This document shows, piece by piece, positions 7,875 to 15,210 of a stretch of DNA of 64,000 nt; position 1 is the stretch's first letter, and each line of letters begins with the position of its first letter. The DNA is from JAENVU01 sp963756815. GTDB lineage: Bacteria > Actinomycetota > Acidimicrobiia > IMCC26256 > JAENVU01. The stretch spans positions 124,001-188,000 of the forward strand of contig CAVWPR010000008.1 in assembly GCA_963756815.1 (NCBI GenBank). The letters run 5' to 3'. Made by a program: the position numbers and the translations under genes. Under the pieces are notes generated by a model. It saw only the letters and a program-made list of their open reading frames with translations, was not told the DNA's origin and searched no databases.

Positions 7875-8018
7875 ATGGATTTCATCCTCTGGCTCATCGC
7901 CGTCGTGCTCGTCATCGCCGGCATCGTCAGCCTCGTCCGCGGCGCCGTCATGTACGGCGTCGTGCTCATCATCGTCGGGCTCCTCGTGGGGCCGGGCGGC
8001 GTGAGCGTGTTCACCTAG
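7875..8018 (+). CDS. GPGG-motif small membrane protein
   Basis: This 47-residue protein has two hydrophobic helices (FILWLIAVVLVIAGIVSLV and VVLIIVGLLVG) and ends in GPGGVSVFT. This matches the short actinobacterial GPGG-motif membrane peptides, whose function is unknown. No Shine-Dalgarno is present. The start lies 9 bases after a SigF-like -10, which suggests a leaderless message. It may respond to envelope stress together with the rest of this region. Confidence 0.8.
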   Translation: MDFILWLIAVVLVIAGIVSLVRGAVMYGVVLIIVGLLVGPGGVSVFT

Positions 8019-8310
8019 CGTCTCCAGCGTCTCCGATCGACGTCTCCGATCCGCTCGCCCGACTCCCCGACGTCGGGCTGGCGGGAGCGGCGGCCCGCGT
8101 TCCTTTCCTGCCCCGGGATGCGCGGTCCCTCTCCCGCCAGCCAGGCGTCGGCGGGCGGCGACCTCGCGGCGACACCTCGCGGCGACACCGCGCGACACCT
8201 GATGTGCGCCGATGCCCGGGCAGCAGGGGACGCTGACGAGACGGCTGCGCGTCATCCTCGTCGGAGTCATCCGGCTCACGGTCGGGCGAGGTGGAGGTGC
8301 AGCCCTCGGA
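8019..8310. other. gene-free stretch with short repeats
   Basis: I see no gene here. It contains three copies of CGTCTCC (8019-8047), a long inverted repeat (8076-8142) and a near-tandem ACACCTCGCGGCG repeat (about 8159-8199). It separates the 3' ends of the GPGG and WhiB genes. Confidence 0.6.
8076..8142. repeat. 12-bp inverted repeat between convergent genes
   Basis: GGCTGGCGGGAG (8076-8087) and its exact complement CTCCCGCCAGCC (8131-8142) enclose 43 bases. The position between two converging 3' ends suggests a bidirectional transcription-ending hairpin, but no T-run follows on either strand. Confidence 0.45.
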
Positions 8311-8670
8311 TCAGGGAACCATCGTGCGGATGCGGCGGTCGCTCGACCCCTGATCCCGCGTCAGGCGTGGCTGCACCCGCAGCTCGGCGACACTGCGGGG
8401 AACGAACCCGGCGGCGGTGCGGGCGGCTTCCGACTCGCCGCCCCAGAAGCCGAACTCGCGTTGCTCACGAGCCCAGGTCCGACACTCGACCCTCGCGACG
8501 CACGTCGCACAGACGATCGCCGCGCGCGCTTCGCGCGCAGCCCGTTGGGTCGAGTTCTCGCTCGGGGGCGGGTAGAAGAGTCGGGACTTGCCCCGACAGC
8601 TCGCCTCGTCGTACCAGGCGGGTTGCGGCGGGGTCCGACGGGCGCGCGAGACGGCGGAGGCGCGGGTCAC
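8311..8670 (-). CDS. WhiB-family iron-sulfur transcription regulator
   Basis: This 119-residue actinobacterial WhiB-like protein has the four [4Fe-4S] cysteines in EASCRGKSRLFYPP, VCATC and VECRTWA, followed by the turn motif FGFWGG. The C-terminal basic tail (RVQPRLTRDQGSSDRRIRT) would contact DNA. These proteins bind region 4 of sigma and respond to redox or nitric oxide. The GTG at 8670 is chosen because TAGGAG lies 7 bases upstream and a SigF-like -10 ends 10 bases away. Its place in the stress cluster suggests it extends the SigF response. Confidence 0.92.
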   Translation of the reverse strand: MTRASAVSRARRTPPQPAWYDEASCRGKSRLFYPPPSENSTQRAAREARAAIVCATCVARVECRTWAREQREFGFWGGESEAARTAAGFVPRSVAELRVQPRLTRDQGSSDRRIRTMVP

Positions 8671-8680
8671 GACCGCACTC

Positions 8681-8705
8681 CTACCCGCCGTCCCCGGCGC
8701 CCAAC
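8681..8705 (-). promoter_or_regulatory. SigF-like promoter of the WhiB gene
   Basis: The minus strand reads GTTG (8702-8705), 15 bases, GGGTAG (8681-8686), identical in box sequence and spacing to the site at 5794-5818. The -10 ends 10 bases before the GTG at 8670. Confidence 0.55.
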
Positions 8706-8763
8706 CGCTCGCCGCGGCCTGCGAGCCGGTGTGGTGCCGGCGCCGGGGCGCCGACACCGAGGT

Positions 8764-9150
8764 TCACGGCCGGTCGCCGTCGCCGACGCCGAGGTCCTGC
8801 TTCGCGACCGGGCTCAACGGCTCGTGCTCGCCGAACGAGCGGTCGACCGCGGCGGCGGTGGCGTCGTCGGCATGGGGAGCGCCGGGGCTCGGCGCGCTGG
8901 AGCTGGACGGGTCCCGGCCCTGCAGCTGGTCGACGGCCTGCTGGGTGGCGCCCGCGACCTCGTGGGCGGCGTGCGTCGATGCGTTCTTCACGCTCGCCGT
9001 CGCCTCCCGGAACGCAGGCCGGAGCGTGTCGGTGACGATGTTGTTCCCGTTGGCCCCGGCCGCGCCGATCCGGGGACGGAGACGCTCGTAGAGCGACTTG
9101 GCGCCGACGGCGGCGAGCGCCAGCACGCTCAGACGGAACAAGAGCTTCAT
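8764..9150 (-). CDS. small membrane-anchored protein of unknown function
   Basis: This 128-residue protein has an N-terminal hydrophobic segment (LLFRLSVLALAAVGAKSLY) that is a signal anchor. An Ala/Thr/Asn-rich region follows that could form a helix (about residues 40-75), then a low-complexity Ser/Pro/Ala tail. AAAGGA lies 7 bases before the ATG. A divergent pair of SigF-like promoters separates it from the PRC-barrel gene. I do not recognise a family; it resembles the small anchored proteins often found in stress regulons. Confidence 0.7.
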   Translation of the reverse strand: MKLLFRLSVLALAAVGAKSLYERLRPRIGAAGANGNNIVTDTLRPAFREATASVKNASTHAAHEVAGATQQAVDQLQGRDPSSSSAPSPGAPHADDATAAAVDRSFGEHEPLSPVAKQDLGVGDGDRP

Positions 9151-9179
9151 GGTGGGTTCCTTTCGGCGGGGAACCCAGG

Positions 9180-9206
9180 TTTCCCCGCCGCGTCGCGGGG
9201 TGAAAC
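9180..9206 (-). promoter_or_regulatory. possible SigF-like promoter of the 128-aa gene
   Basis: The minus strand reads GTTT (9203-9206), 17 bases, GGGAAA (9180-9185). Of the eight sites this is one of the two weakest, but GGGAAT-like -10 boxes occur in SigB promoters. It lies about 30 bases upstream of the start at 9150. Confidence 0.35.
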
Positions 9207-9222
9207 GGCGGGACGACGTCAG

Positions 9223-9247
9223 GTTTCACGTGATGGCGCGAGGGTAC
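9223..9247 (+). promoter_or_regulatory. SigF-like promoter of the PRC-barrel gene
   Basis: GTTT (9223-9226), 15 bases, GGGTAC (9242-9247). The start codon at 9284 has its own AAGGAG, so the leader would be about 30 bases. Confidence 0.55.
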
Positions 9248-9283
9248 GGCGCGAGGACGAACCCGGACCGAAGGAGCCGATCG

Positions 9284-9704
9284 ATGAGCGAGATCTGGAT
9301 CTGGACGTGGAAGGACGCCGGGAGCGAAGGCGCCGACACGAGGCCGCTCCCGGACATCACCGACTACGCCGTCGAGGCCACCGACGGCCACATCGGCAAG
9401 ATCGACGAGGCGAGCTTCGACGACGAGGCGCGTGGTTGCATCGTCGTCGACACCGGCTTCTGGATCTTCGGCAAGCAACGGATGATCCCCGCCGGGTTCA
9501 TCAGCGACGTCGACTGGGACGAGAAGAAGGTCTTCCTGACCGTGCAGCAAGGACGAGGTGAAGGGTGCGCCCGATTACGACGACGCCCGCAAGGGCGACG
9601 ACGCGCAGCGCCAGGAGGTGGGTGACTACTTCGACCGCTCCCGGTACGCAGGGCTGCAGGGCGACCCGGTCGGTCCGCAGGCCGGTCCGGGACGCCCCGA
9701 CTGA
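9284..9704 (+). CDS. PRC-barrel domain stress protein (frameshifted at about 9548)
   Basis: This is a PRC-barrel-like protein. ITDYAVEATDGHIGKIDEAS and DTGFWIFGKQRMIPAGFI form the small beta-barrel. The frame slips +1 after FLTVQ and continues KDEVKGAPDYDD to ...GDPVGPQAGPGRPD, giving about 139 residues. The tail motif (PDYD, then DYF) is typical of PRC-barrel proteins that are abundant in stressed actinobacteria; they may bind RNA or membranes, but the function is not settled. AAGGAG lies 7 bases before the ATG, with a SigF-like promoter upstream. Confidence 0.82.
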
Positions 9705-9723
9705 TCGGCGCTCGGCCGCGGCG

Positions 9724-9741
9724 CGTGCTCAACCGAGCACG
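9724..9741. terminator. hairpin between convergent genes
   Basis: CGTGCTC and GAGCACG enclose AACC. It sits between the PRC-barrel stop and the LigD stop, overlapping the latter. There is no T-run, so termination here is a guess from position. Confidence 0.3.
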
Positions 9742-10622
9742 GGCAGCTCCTGGGGCGGCGCGAGGCCGCCGGCGTAGAGGTCGCCGAGTGCGGCGACCCG
9801 CGCCAGCACCGCGTCGGTCTCGAACTCCAGCCGAGCCGGCTCGTCGTCGTCGAGCGCGGCCTCGACCTCCGACCAGTCGAGCGGGGTCGACACCGTCGGG
9901 CGCGGACGAGCCCGGAGCGAGTACGGCGCCACGGTGGTCTTGTGCCGGTCGTTCTGGCTCCAGTCGACGAAGACCTTGCCCGGCCGGCGCTCCTTCGCCA
10001 TCACGGTGGTGACCCGATCGGGCGCGGCCTCGGTGAGGATGTTGCCGAGCGCGAGCGCGAACGACTTCGTGCGCTCGTCGTCGGCGGAGCCGGTCGCGAT
10101 GGGGATCGTCAGGTGCAGGCCCTTCGAACCCGAGGTCTTGACCGCCGCGGTGAGCCCGAGGCGGTCGAGCAGCGCGCGCACGTCGAGCGCGACGCGGGCG
10201 CAGTCGAGCACGCCGGCGGGTGGGCCGGGATCGAGGTCCAGCACGACGGCCGTCGGGCGGTCCGGCGTCGACTCCCGGTGCTGGTGCGTGTGCAGCTCGA
10301 GCGCGGCGAGATTGGCGAGCCACACCAGCGCGGCCGGCTCCTCGCACAGCACCGAGCCGAGCTCGCCGCCGCTCGGGATCCACTCGGGCGCGTGCGGTGG
10401 CCGGCGCTTCTCGAAGAACGATGGAGCCTCGACGCCGTTCGGGTAGCGCACCAGCGTCAAGGCGCGTTCGTGGAGGTGGGGGAGCATGACCGGCGCGATC
10501 CGGGCGTAGTAGTCGACGACACCCGCTTTGGTGAACCCGGTGGCGGGGTAGAGCACCTTGTCGAGGTTGCTGAGGGTCAGGGTCCGCTCGCCGACGGCCA
10601 CGGTGGGCCCGGACTCAGGCAT
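9729..10622 (-). CDS. ligD: LigD-type polymerase domain protein (NHEJ primase-polymerase)
   Basis: This 297-residue archaeo-eukaryotic primase-like polymerase corresponds to the POL domain of LigD, encoded alone without ligase or nuclease. It fills gaps at DNA ends during non-homologous end joining. Motifs: LSNLDKVLYPATGFTKAGVV at the start, the metal-binding DLDPG and the nearby VKTSGSKGLHLTIPI (family GSKGLH), then VFVDWSQN with the third catalytic acid. The ATG at 10622 is preceded by TAGGTT six bases upstream, a leaderless-type promoter. It is divergent from ku, with 55 bases between them. A ligase must come from elsewhere in the genome. Confidence 0.93.
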   Translation of the reverse strand: MPESGPTVAVGERTLTLSNLDKVLYPATGFTKAGVVDYYARIAPVMLPHLHERALTLVRYPNGVEAPSFFEKRRPPHAPEWIPSGGELGSVLCEEPAALVWLANLAALELHTHQHRESTPDRPTAVVLDLDPGPPAGVLDCARVALDVRALLDRLGLTAAVKTSGSKGLHLTIPIATGSADDERTKSFALALGNILTEAAPDRVTTVMAKERRPGKVFVDWSQNDRHKTTVAPYSLRARPRPTVSTPLDWSEVEAALDDDEPARLEFETDAVLARVAALGDLYAGGLAPPQELPVLG

Positions 10623-10628
10623 TGTGCG

Positions 10629-10634
10629 AACCTA
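10629..10634 (-). promoter_or_regulatory. leaderless-type -10 of the LigD gene
   Basis: TAGGTT on the minus strand ends six bases before the ATG at 10622 and there is no Shine-Dalgarno. It follows the TANNNT-N6/7-start layout seen at several other genes here. Confidence 0.4.
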
Positions 10635-10677
10635 TCGGCTCGGCCGAGAGTGGCTCGCGGATCAGGAGGTCGTTGTC

Positions 10678-11535
10678 GTGCCCACGGCGGTGTGGACCGG
10701 AACCATCAGCTTCGGACTCGTCGCGGTCCCGGTGAAGCTCACGCCCGCGACGAAGTCGCGCGACGTGTCGTTCAACCAGCTCGAGGCCGCGACCGGCTCG
10801 CGCATCCGGTACCGGCGGGTCTCGGAGCAGACCGGCGAGGAGGTGACGACCGACCAGATCGTGAAGGGCTACGAGATCGAGAAGGGCCGGTACGTCGTCG
10901 TCGAGAAGGAGGAGCTCGACTCGCTGGCTCCGAAGGCGAGCCACACGATCGACATCGAGGACTTCGTCGACATCACCGACATCGACCCGCTCTACTTCGA
11001 CTCGCCGTACTACGTGATGGTCGACGAGAAGGCGGCCAAGCCGTACAAGCTGCTGGTCGACGCGATGACCGAGCTCGGCAAGGTCGCGATCGGGCGCGTG
11101 GTGATCCGGGCGAAGGAGCGTCTCGTCGCGATCCGTCCGCTCAACGGCATGCTGTGCGTGGAGACGATGCGCTACGCCGACGAGATCGTGGACCCGGCGA
11201 CGCTCGGGCTCCCCGACGAGGACATCGAGCTCACCAAGCGTGAGGTCACGATGGCCCACCAGCTCGTGGAGGCGCTGTCGGACGAGTTCGACGCCACGAA
11301 GTACCACGACGAGTACCGCGAGCAGCTGCTGGCCCTCATCGACAAGAAGGCGGCCGGCGAGGAGATCGTCGCGACGGGCCCGGTCGAGGCACCGGCCAAG
11401 GTGCTCGACCTCATGGCCGCGCTCGAGGCGAGCCTGCAGCGTGCCGGTGGGGACGAGCAGGCGGAGGACGCCGCCGAGGCGCCGGCCGAGGAGGCACCGA
11501 AGCGCAAGCGCGCGCCCCGCAAGAAGAGCGCGTAG
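10678..11535 (+). CDS. ku: Ku DNA end-binding protein
   Basis: This 285-residue bacterial Ku homodimer subunit encircles DNA ends and recruits LigD-type enzymes. The start region AVWTGTISFGLVAVPVKLTPA and the core IRYRRVSEQTGEEV, IDIEDFVDITDIDP and MTELGKVAIGRVVIR are diagnostic. The C-terminus ends in an Ala/Glu linker and the basic tail KRKRAPRKKSA, typical of Ku proteins with extended DNA-contacting tails. The GTG at 10678 is chosen for GGAGG eight bases upstream; longer starts would run into the LigD promoter. It is divergent from ligD, forming a compact NHEJ unit. Confidence 0.95.
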   Translation: MPTAVWTGTISFGLVAVPVKLTPATKSRDVSFNQLEAATGSRIRYRRVSEQTGEEVTTDQIVKGYEIEKGRYVVVEKEELDSLAPKASHTIDIEDFVDITDIDPLYFDSPYYVMVDEKAAKPYKLLVDAMTELGKVAIGRVVIRAKERLVAIRPLNGMLCVETMRYADEIVDPATLGLPDEDIELTKREVTMAHQLVEALSDEFDATKYHDEYREQLLALIDKKAAGEEIVATGPVEAPAKVLDLMAALEASLQRAGGDEQAEDAAEAPAEEAPKRKRAPRKKSA

Positions 11536-11541
11536 CGCGCC

Positions 11542-11700
11542 TCAGGCCGCGATCGCGGGGGCGGCGTGCTCGTCGTCGAGCCAGCCGCAGCGGGTGCAGA
11601 TGCCGGGCTCGGCGACGTCGGCGTCGAAGGTGTCGCACGCCTCGAACGCCACGCCCGGGGCGGTCAGCTCGCTGGTGGACTCGCTGGGCACTGCACGCAC
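11542..11700 (-). CDS. 52-residue CxxC small protein
   Basis: This small gene has GGAGGT about seven bases before a GTG at 11700. The product is acidic and ends with a possible zinc-binding pair in GICTRCGWLDDEH, with another Cys in AFEACDTF. It has no membrane segment. I do not recognise the family. The gene converges on ku with a 6-base gap. The strong Shine-Dalgarno and the Cys arrangement support it. Confidence 0.55.
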   Translation of the reverse strand: MRAVPSESTSELTAPGVAFEACDTFDADVAEPGICTRCGWLDDEHAAPAIAA

Positions 11701-11882
11701 GATGGGCACCTCCGCTCGAATGACACGACTGTAGTTCGGTGTCACTCTCGCACGGTGGTGTGACCGTCCCGTTTCGGCCGTTGCTGCCAGATCCTGGAGC
11801 GTCCCGAGGACACTCCGAACCCCGACGACAGGAGTGGACCGTCGGTCCCGCAGCGGCCACGTCCCGACGACCCTGACGCGTC

Positions 11883-12768
11883 TCAGCGGTAGGGCGTCAG
11901 ATCGGCCCGGGGGTAGCGCGTCTGGGTGTCGGCCAGGGTCTGCTCGTCCCAGTACGGGTCGCCCGGAGCGGGGAAGCCGAACACCGACCGCTCGCGTGGA
12001 GACGCCCGCTCGATGATCTCGAACCAGTCCGGCTGCGTGGCGCGCTCTGCCCACGCGACTCGTGCCGGTCCAGCGCGGTCCCCACGCGTCGTAGTCGACG
12101 AGGAGGGCGAAGCGGGCCGATCGCTCGGCGGTCATGCGCGACGCACGGTGCAGCACGTCGGACCGGAACGCGAAGAGGGTTCCGGCGGGACCGGTCATCG
12201 AGACCTCCTCCTCGGCGAACATCCCTGCCGGGAGGTGGTTCGTGATGTCGTGATCGCCGGGGACCGGCCAGTACGGCACTCCGTCGCCGACCGACGACGG
12301 AACGACCTTCGTCGGGCCGTCCTCCTCGCCGACGTCCGACAGGAGGATCCAGCTCAACATCTGCGTGGCCGGCTCGGATCGTTTGGGTACGACGAGGCTG
12401 TGGTTGACGAAATCGCGGTGGTGACGCTGGTCGTAGTCGACGGCCCCCGCGTACTTGGCCCACAGCTCCGCCTCGTAGAGGCGCAGGTCGGCCGAACCGA
12501 GGAAGCGCTCCGCCAGGTCGAGGAGGTCGGGGTGGAAGGCCAGGCGGTTCAGGCTCCATGATCGCCACGGTCCACGGACGATGCCGGACCACTGATCGGC
12601 GGCCAGCCACGCATGAGCAGTCGGGTCGGCGAAGTACTCGTCGGGCCGCGGGAAGTGCAGCCACAACGCGTCCCGCGCCGCCGCCAGTTCGTCGGCCTCG
12701 AGAAACCCGTCGAACACCGTGTAGCCCTGCTGCCGCAGCTCCGCCACACAACCGTCGGGCACCCGCAT
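11883..12768 (-). CDS. phytanoyl-CoA dioxygenase (PhyH) family protein (frameshifted)
   Basis: This Fe(II)/2-oxoglutarate oxygenase family member is about 294 residues after joining. It begins with AELRQQGYTVFDGFLEADEL, typical of PhyH. The iron ligands are the H-x-D of RHHRDFVNHS and the distal His of VLHRASRM. The arginine that grips 2-oxoglutarate is probably in the following RSARFAL. The frame slips +1 near 12070, after WGPRWTGTSR, and resumes as WAERATQPDWFEIIERA to the TGA at 11883. The substrate is unknown. The start lies 9 bases after a TAGCTT box. Confidence 0.82.
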
Positions 12769-12888
12769 CGCCGCCCGAAGCTAAACCGACTCGTCGTCCG
12801 GCACCGGCCTTTTCGGCGCGCGCGGGTCGGTGGGGCGATGCGTCGAAATCGCCGCGGCCCTGGCGCGGCGTGGAGGAGACTCGCCCGC

Positions 12889-13389
12889 ATGGGCACGGTG
12901 CGGCCGGGCGTCCCCGCCGACGCGGCGGCGATCGAGGCGGTGTGGGCCGCCGTCGCCGGCGAGGGCGAGTGGATCGGCACCGAGCTCCCGCTCCACTCCG
13001 GATGGGGTGATCGCTACCGGGCTGCCCTCGAAGCGGATGCGTCGACGTGGTTCGTGGCGGAGGAGGCCGAGCAGGTCGTCGGCGGGATCTTCGTGCACGC
13101 CGAACGCGGCGTCGCCCACATCGGGATGGCGATCATCGAGGGTCACCGGGGCGGCGGACTCGGCCGCGCCCTGCTGGATGCTGCAGTCGGCTGGGCGCGT
13201 GAGCACGGATGTCACAAGGTGAGCCTCGAGGTGTGGCCGCACAACGCCCGGGCCCGGCGCCTGTACCGGAGCGCGGGCTTCGCCGACGAGGGGCGTCTGG
13301 TGCGCCACTACCGACGCAGGAGCGGCGCACTGTGGGACGCGATCATCATGAGCCTGATCCTCGATCGGCACGCACCCGGACGTTCGTAG
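12889..13389 (+). CDS. GNAT family N-acetyltransferase
   Basis: This 166-residue acetyl-CoA-dependent transferase has motif A in IIEGHRGGGLGRALLDAAVGW (the acetyl-CoA pyrophosphate loop) and motif B in NARARRLYRSAGFADEGRLV. The ATG at 12889 has GGAGGAG ten bases upstream. It is most like the RimI/phosphinothricin-acetyltransferase type. The substrate cannot be told from sequence. It stands alone between leftward genes. Confidence 0.88.
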   Translation: MGTVRPGVPADAAAIEAVWAAVAGEGEWIGTELPLHSGWGDRYRAALEADASTWFVAEEAEQVVGGIFVHAERGVAHIGMAIIEGHRGGGLGRALLDAAVGWAREHGCHKVSLEVWPHNARARRLYRSAGFADEGRLVRHYRRRSGALWDAIIMSLILDRHAPGRS

Positions 13390-13450
13390 CGATCGGACGC
13401 GCGAGCGTCGCCGGGGGATGCCGCGCTTCATCGCCCGGCGACTGAGCGCC

Positions 13451-14477
13451 TCAGCGGTCGACCTGGACGGTCCGACCGTCGCGCCAGGCGCGCAGGACGA
13501 GGAACGGGCCCTTGAGCGCGCCACGGTCCCAGACGCCGAACCCCATGAGCGTGCCCTCGTAGCCCGGAGGCCGCCGGCAGCTGCTTCACCCGCTCGAGCC
13601 CCTCGCGCAACCCGGCGCGGTCGACGCGGTCGGCCCGCCCGGCGGCATGGCCGACGAGCCGGCCCATGTCGTAGGCGGCGGTCCCGATCGGACCGGCGGC
13701 GAGGGTGGCATCGAGCTCGCCGAGCGCGCGCCGGTGCTCGTTGTCGTCGGCGATCGTGTCGATGTACTCCCAGGTGGCCCACGCGTCGCGCCAGTCGGGG
13801 CGGACGTAGCCGAACATCAACGCGGAGTTGGCGAGCACGGGGATGGTCCAGGCCGCGTCGGCCATCGCCGTCGCGACCGCGTGCGACGCCGCACCGAGGC
13901 CGAGGTAGACGAGCACGTCGGGCTCGCCGCCGCGCAGACCGGTGACGACTGCGGCGAGGTCCTCGGCGAGCGGGTCGATCGCGGCGCGCTCGGTGATCTC
14001 GATGTCGGCGTCGCGTGCCGCCCAGCCGAGCACCTCGGCGTACCGCTCGCCGACGACCGACGCGTCGTGGATGACGGCGGCGCGCTGCAGGCCGCGCTCG
14101 CCCATGCGGGCGACGAGCAGCGGCGGCTCCTCCTCGAGCGAGCCGATCTGGAAGTGGAACATCCACTCCGAACGGGTGCGCTCGCCGCCCGAGTAGTTGA
14201 TCGCCGGGACCCGGTGCGCGTCGGCGGCATCGCGCGCCGCGAGGCAGTTGTCGGAGATCGACGGGCCCACGATCAGGTCGACGCCGGCATCGGCGAGCCG
14301 GCCGAAGCCGTCGGCCACGTCCTCGGCGCTCCCGGCGGGCAACCCCAGCGTGACCTCGCGTTCGAAGGTGACGGCGGCCGGGTCCTGGCCGCTCGCAGCG
14401 ATGCCGAGCCTGAGCGCTCGCTCGATGCCGTCGCCGCCGTCGCCCTGCGGGTAGTCGAAGAGCAAGCCGATGCGCAC
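13451..14477 (-). CDS. periplasmic-binding-fold ligand protein without signal peptide (frameshifted)
   Basis: About 341 residues of the Peripla_BP_6 (branched-chain amino acid binding) fold. It starts directly in strand 1 (RIGLLFDYPQGDGG) with GIERALRLGIAASG, DLIVGPSISDNCLAAR and IPVLANSALMFGYVRPDW. There is no signal peptide or lipobox, and the promoter box TAGGGT (14485-14490) lies only 7 bases before the GTG, so no upstream leader can be missing. This suggests a cytosolic ligand sensor or an enzyme-like role rather than an ABC transporter receptor. The frame slips +1 near 13570 (GGG run) after QLPAASG and continues YEGTLMGFGVWDRGALKG. Confidence 0.78.
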
Positions 14478-14484
14478 CGGCCCG

Positions 14485-14508
14485 ACCCTATATTCCGCCC
14501 GCTACATT
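14485..14508. promoter_or_regulatory. divergent leaderless-type promoter pair
   Basis: TAGGGT on the minus strand (14485-14490) ends 7 bases before the GTG at 14477. TACATT on the plus strand (14503-14508) ends 6 bases before the GTG at 14515. Only 37 bases separate the two start codons and neither has a Shine-Dalgarno. Confidence 0.45.
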
Positions 14509-14514
14509 CCGGCG

Positions 14515-15210
14515 GTGCGCGGACTGGACGGAGTGCTCGAAGGTGCCTACCGCTGGTACGCACGGCAGGCCTCGATCGGACCGAGGAGCCGCCGGGCGCG
14601 CCGCTTCGGCGCGTTCGGCCCGGGGAGCGGGATCCTGTTCCCGACCATCGCGCTCTACGGCGAGCCGTACATCCGGATCGGTCGCGACGTGATCGTCGGC
14701 CCGTACTGCACCCTGTCGGCCGGGGTCATGCCCGGGCACGTCCCCGACAACGACCCGGTCGTCACGATCGGCGACGCGGTGCTGATCGGACGCGGCTCCG
14801 GCATCGTTGCGCACCGGTCGGTGACGATCGGCGACGGCGTGTTCACCGGACACAACGTCTACGTCACCGACGCCAACCACGGCTACGAGGACGTGCGCGA
14901 GACGATCGGGCGGCAGTTCGCCGGGCCGAAGTCGGTGGCGGTCGGCGCCGGATCGTGGCTCGGCCACGGGAGCATCGTGTTGCCGGGCGCACGGGTGGGG
15001 GAGCACGTGGCGGTCGGTGCGGGCGCGGTGGTGACCGGCGACCTGCCGAGCTACTCGGTCGCGGTCGGGAACCCGGCCCGGGTCATCCGGCGTTACGACA
15101 CCGAGCGGTCGGCGTGGGTCCGAGTGCTGGGGGACCACGCCGACCGCGAACGCGCGGCCGGAGCCGGTGCGGCGGCGGCGCGTCCACCTCAGCGCGCGGG
15201 CGAGGGGTAG
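14515..15210 (+). CDS. hexapeptide-repeat (LbetaH) O-acyltransferase
   Basis: This 231-residue left-handed beta-helix acyltransferase of the WbbJ/maltose-acetyltransferase type has repeated I-G-x-x-x-x-I hexads: IRIGRDVIVGPYCTL, VTIGDAVLIGRGSGI and VTIGDGVFTGHNVYV. The catalytic-type His occurs in DANHGYEDV. The C-terminal hexads (VAVGAGSWLGHGSIVLPGA, SYSVAVGNPARVIRRY) are typical. It probably acetylates a sugar or lipid-linked glycan. The GTG at 14515 is taken because a TACATT box lies 6 bases upstream; an ATG at 14470 is possible. The 3' end overlaps the convergent binding-protein gene by 22 bases. Confidence 0.85.
   Translation: MRGLDGVLEGAYRWYARQASIGPRSRRARRFGAFGPGSGILFPTIALYGEPYIRIGRDVIVGPYCTLSAGVMPGHVPDNDPVVTIGDAVLIGRGSGIVAHRSVTIGDGVFTGHNVYVTDANHGYEDVRETIGRQFAGPKSVAVGAGSWLGHGSIVLPGARVGEHVAVGAGAVVTGDLPSYSVAVGNPARVIRRYDTERSAWVRVLGDHADRERAAGAGAAAARPPQRAGEG

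Noticed and set aside
8559..8577. GTTC-N12-GGGTAG on the plus strand inside the WhiB gene
   Set aside because: The spacing of 12 is too short for the SigF pattern and it lies within coding sequence with no gene start downstream.
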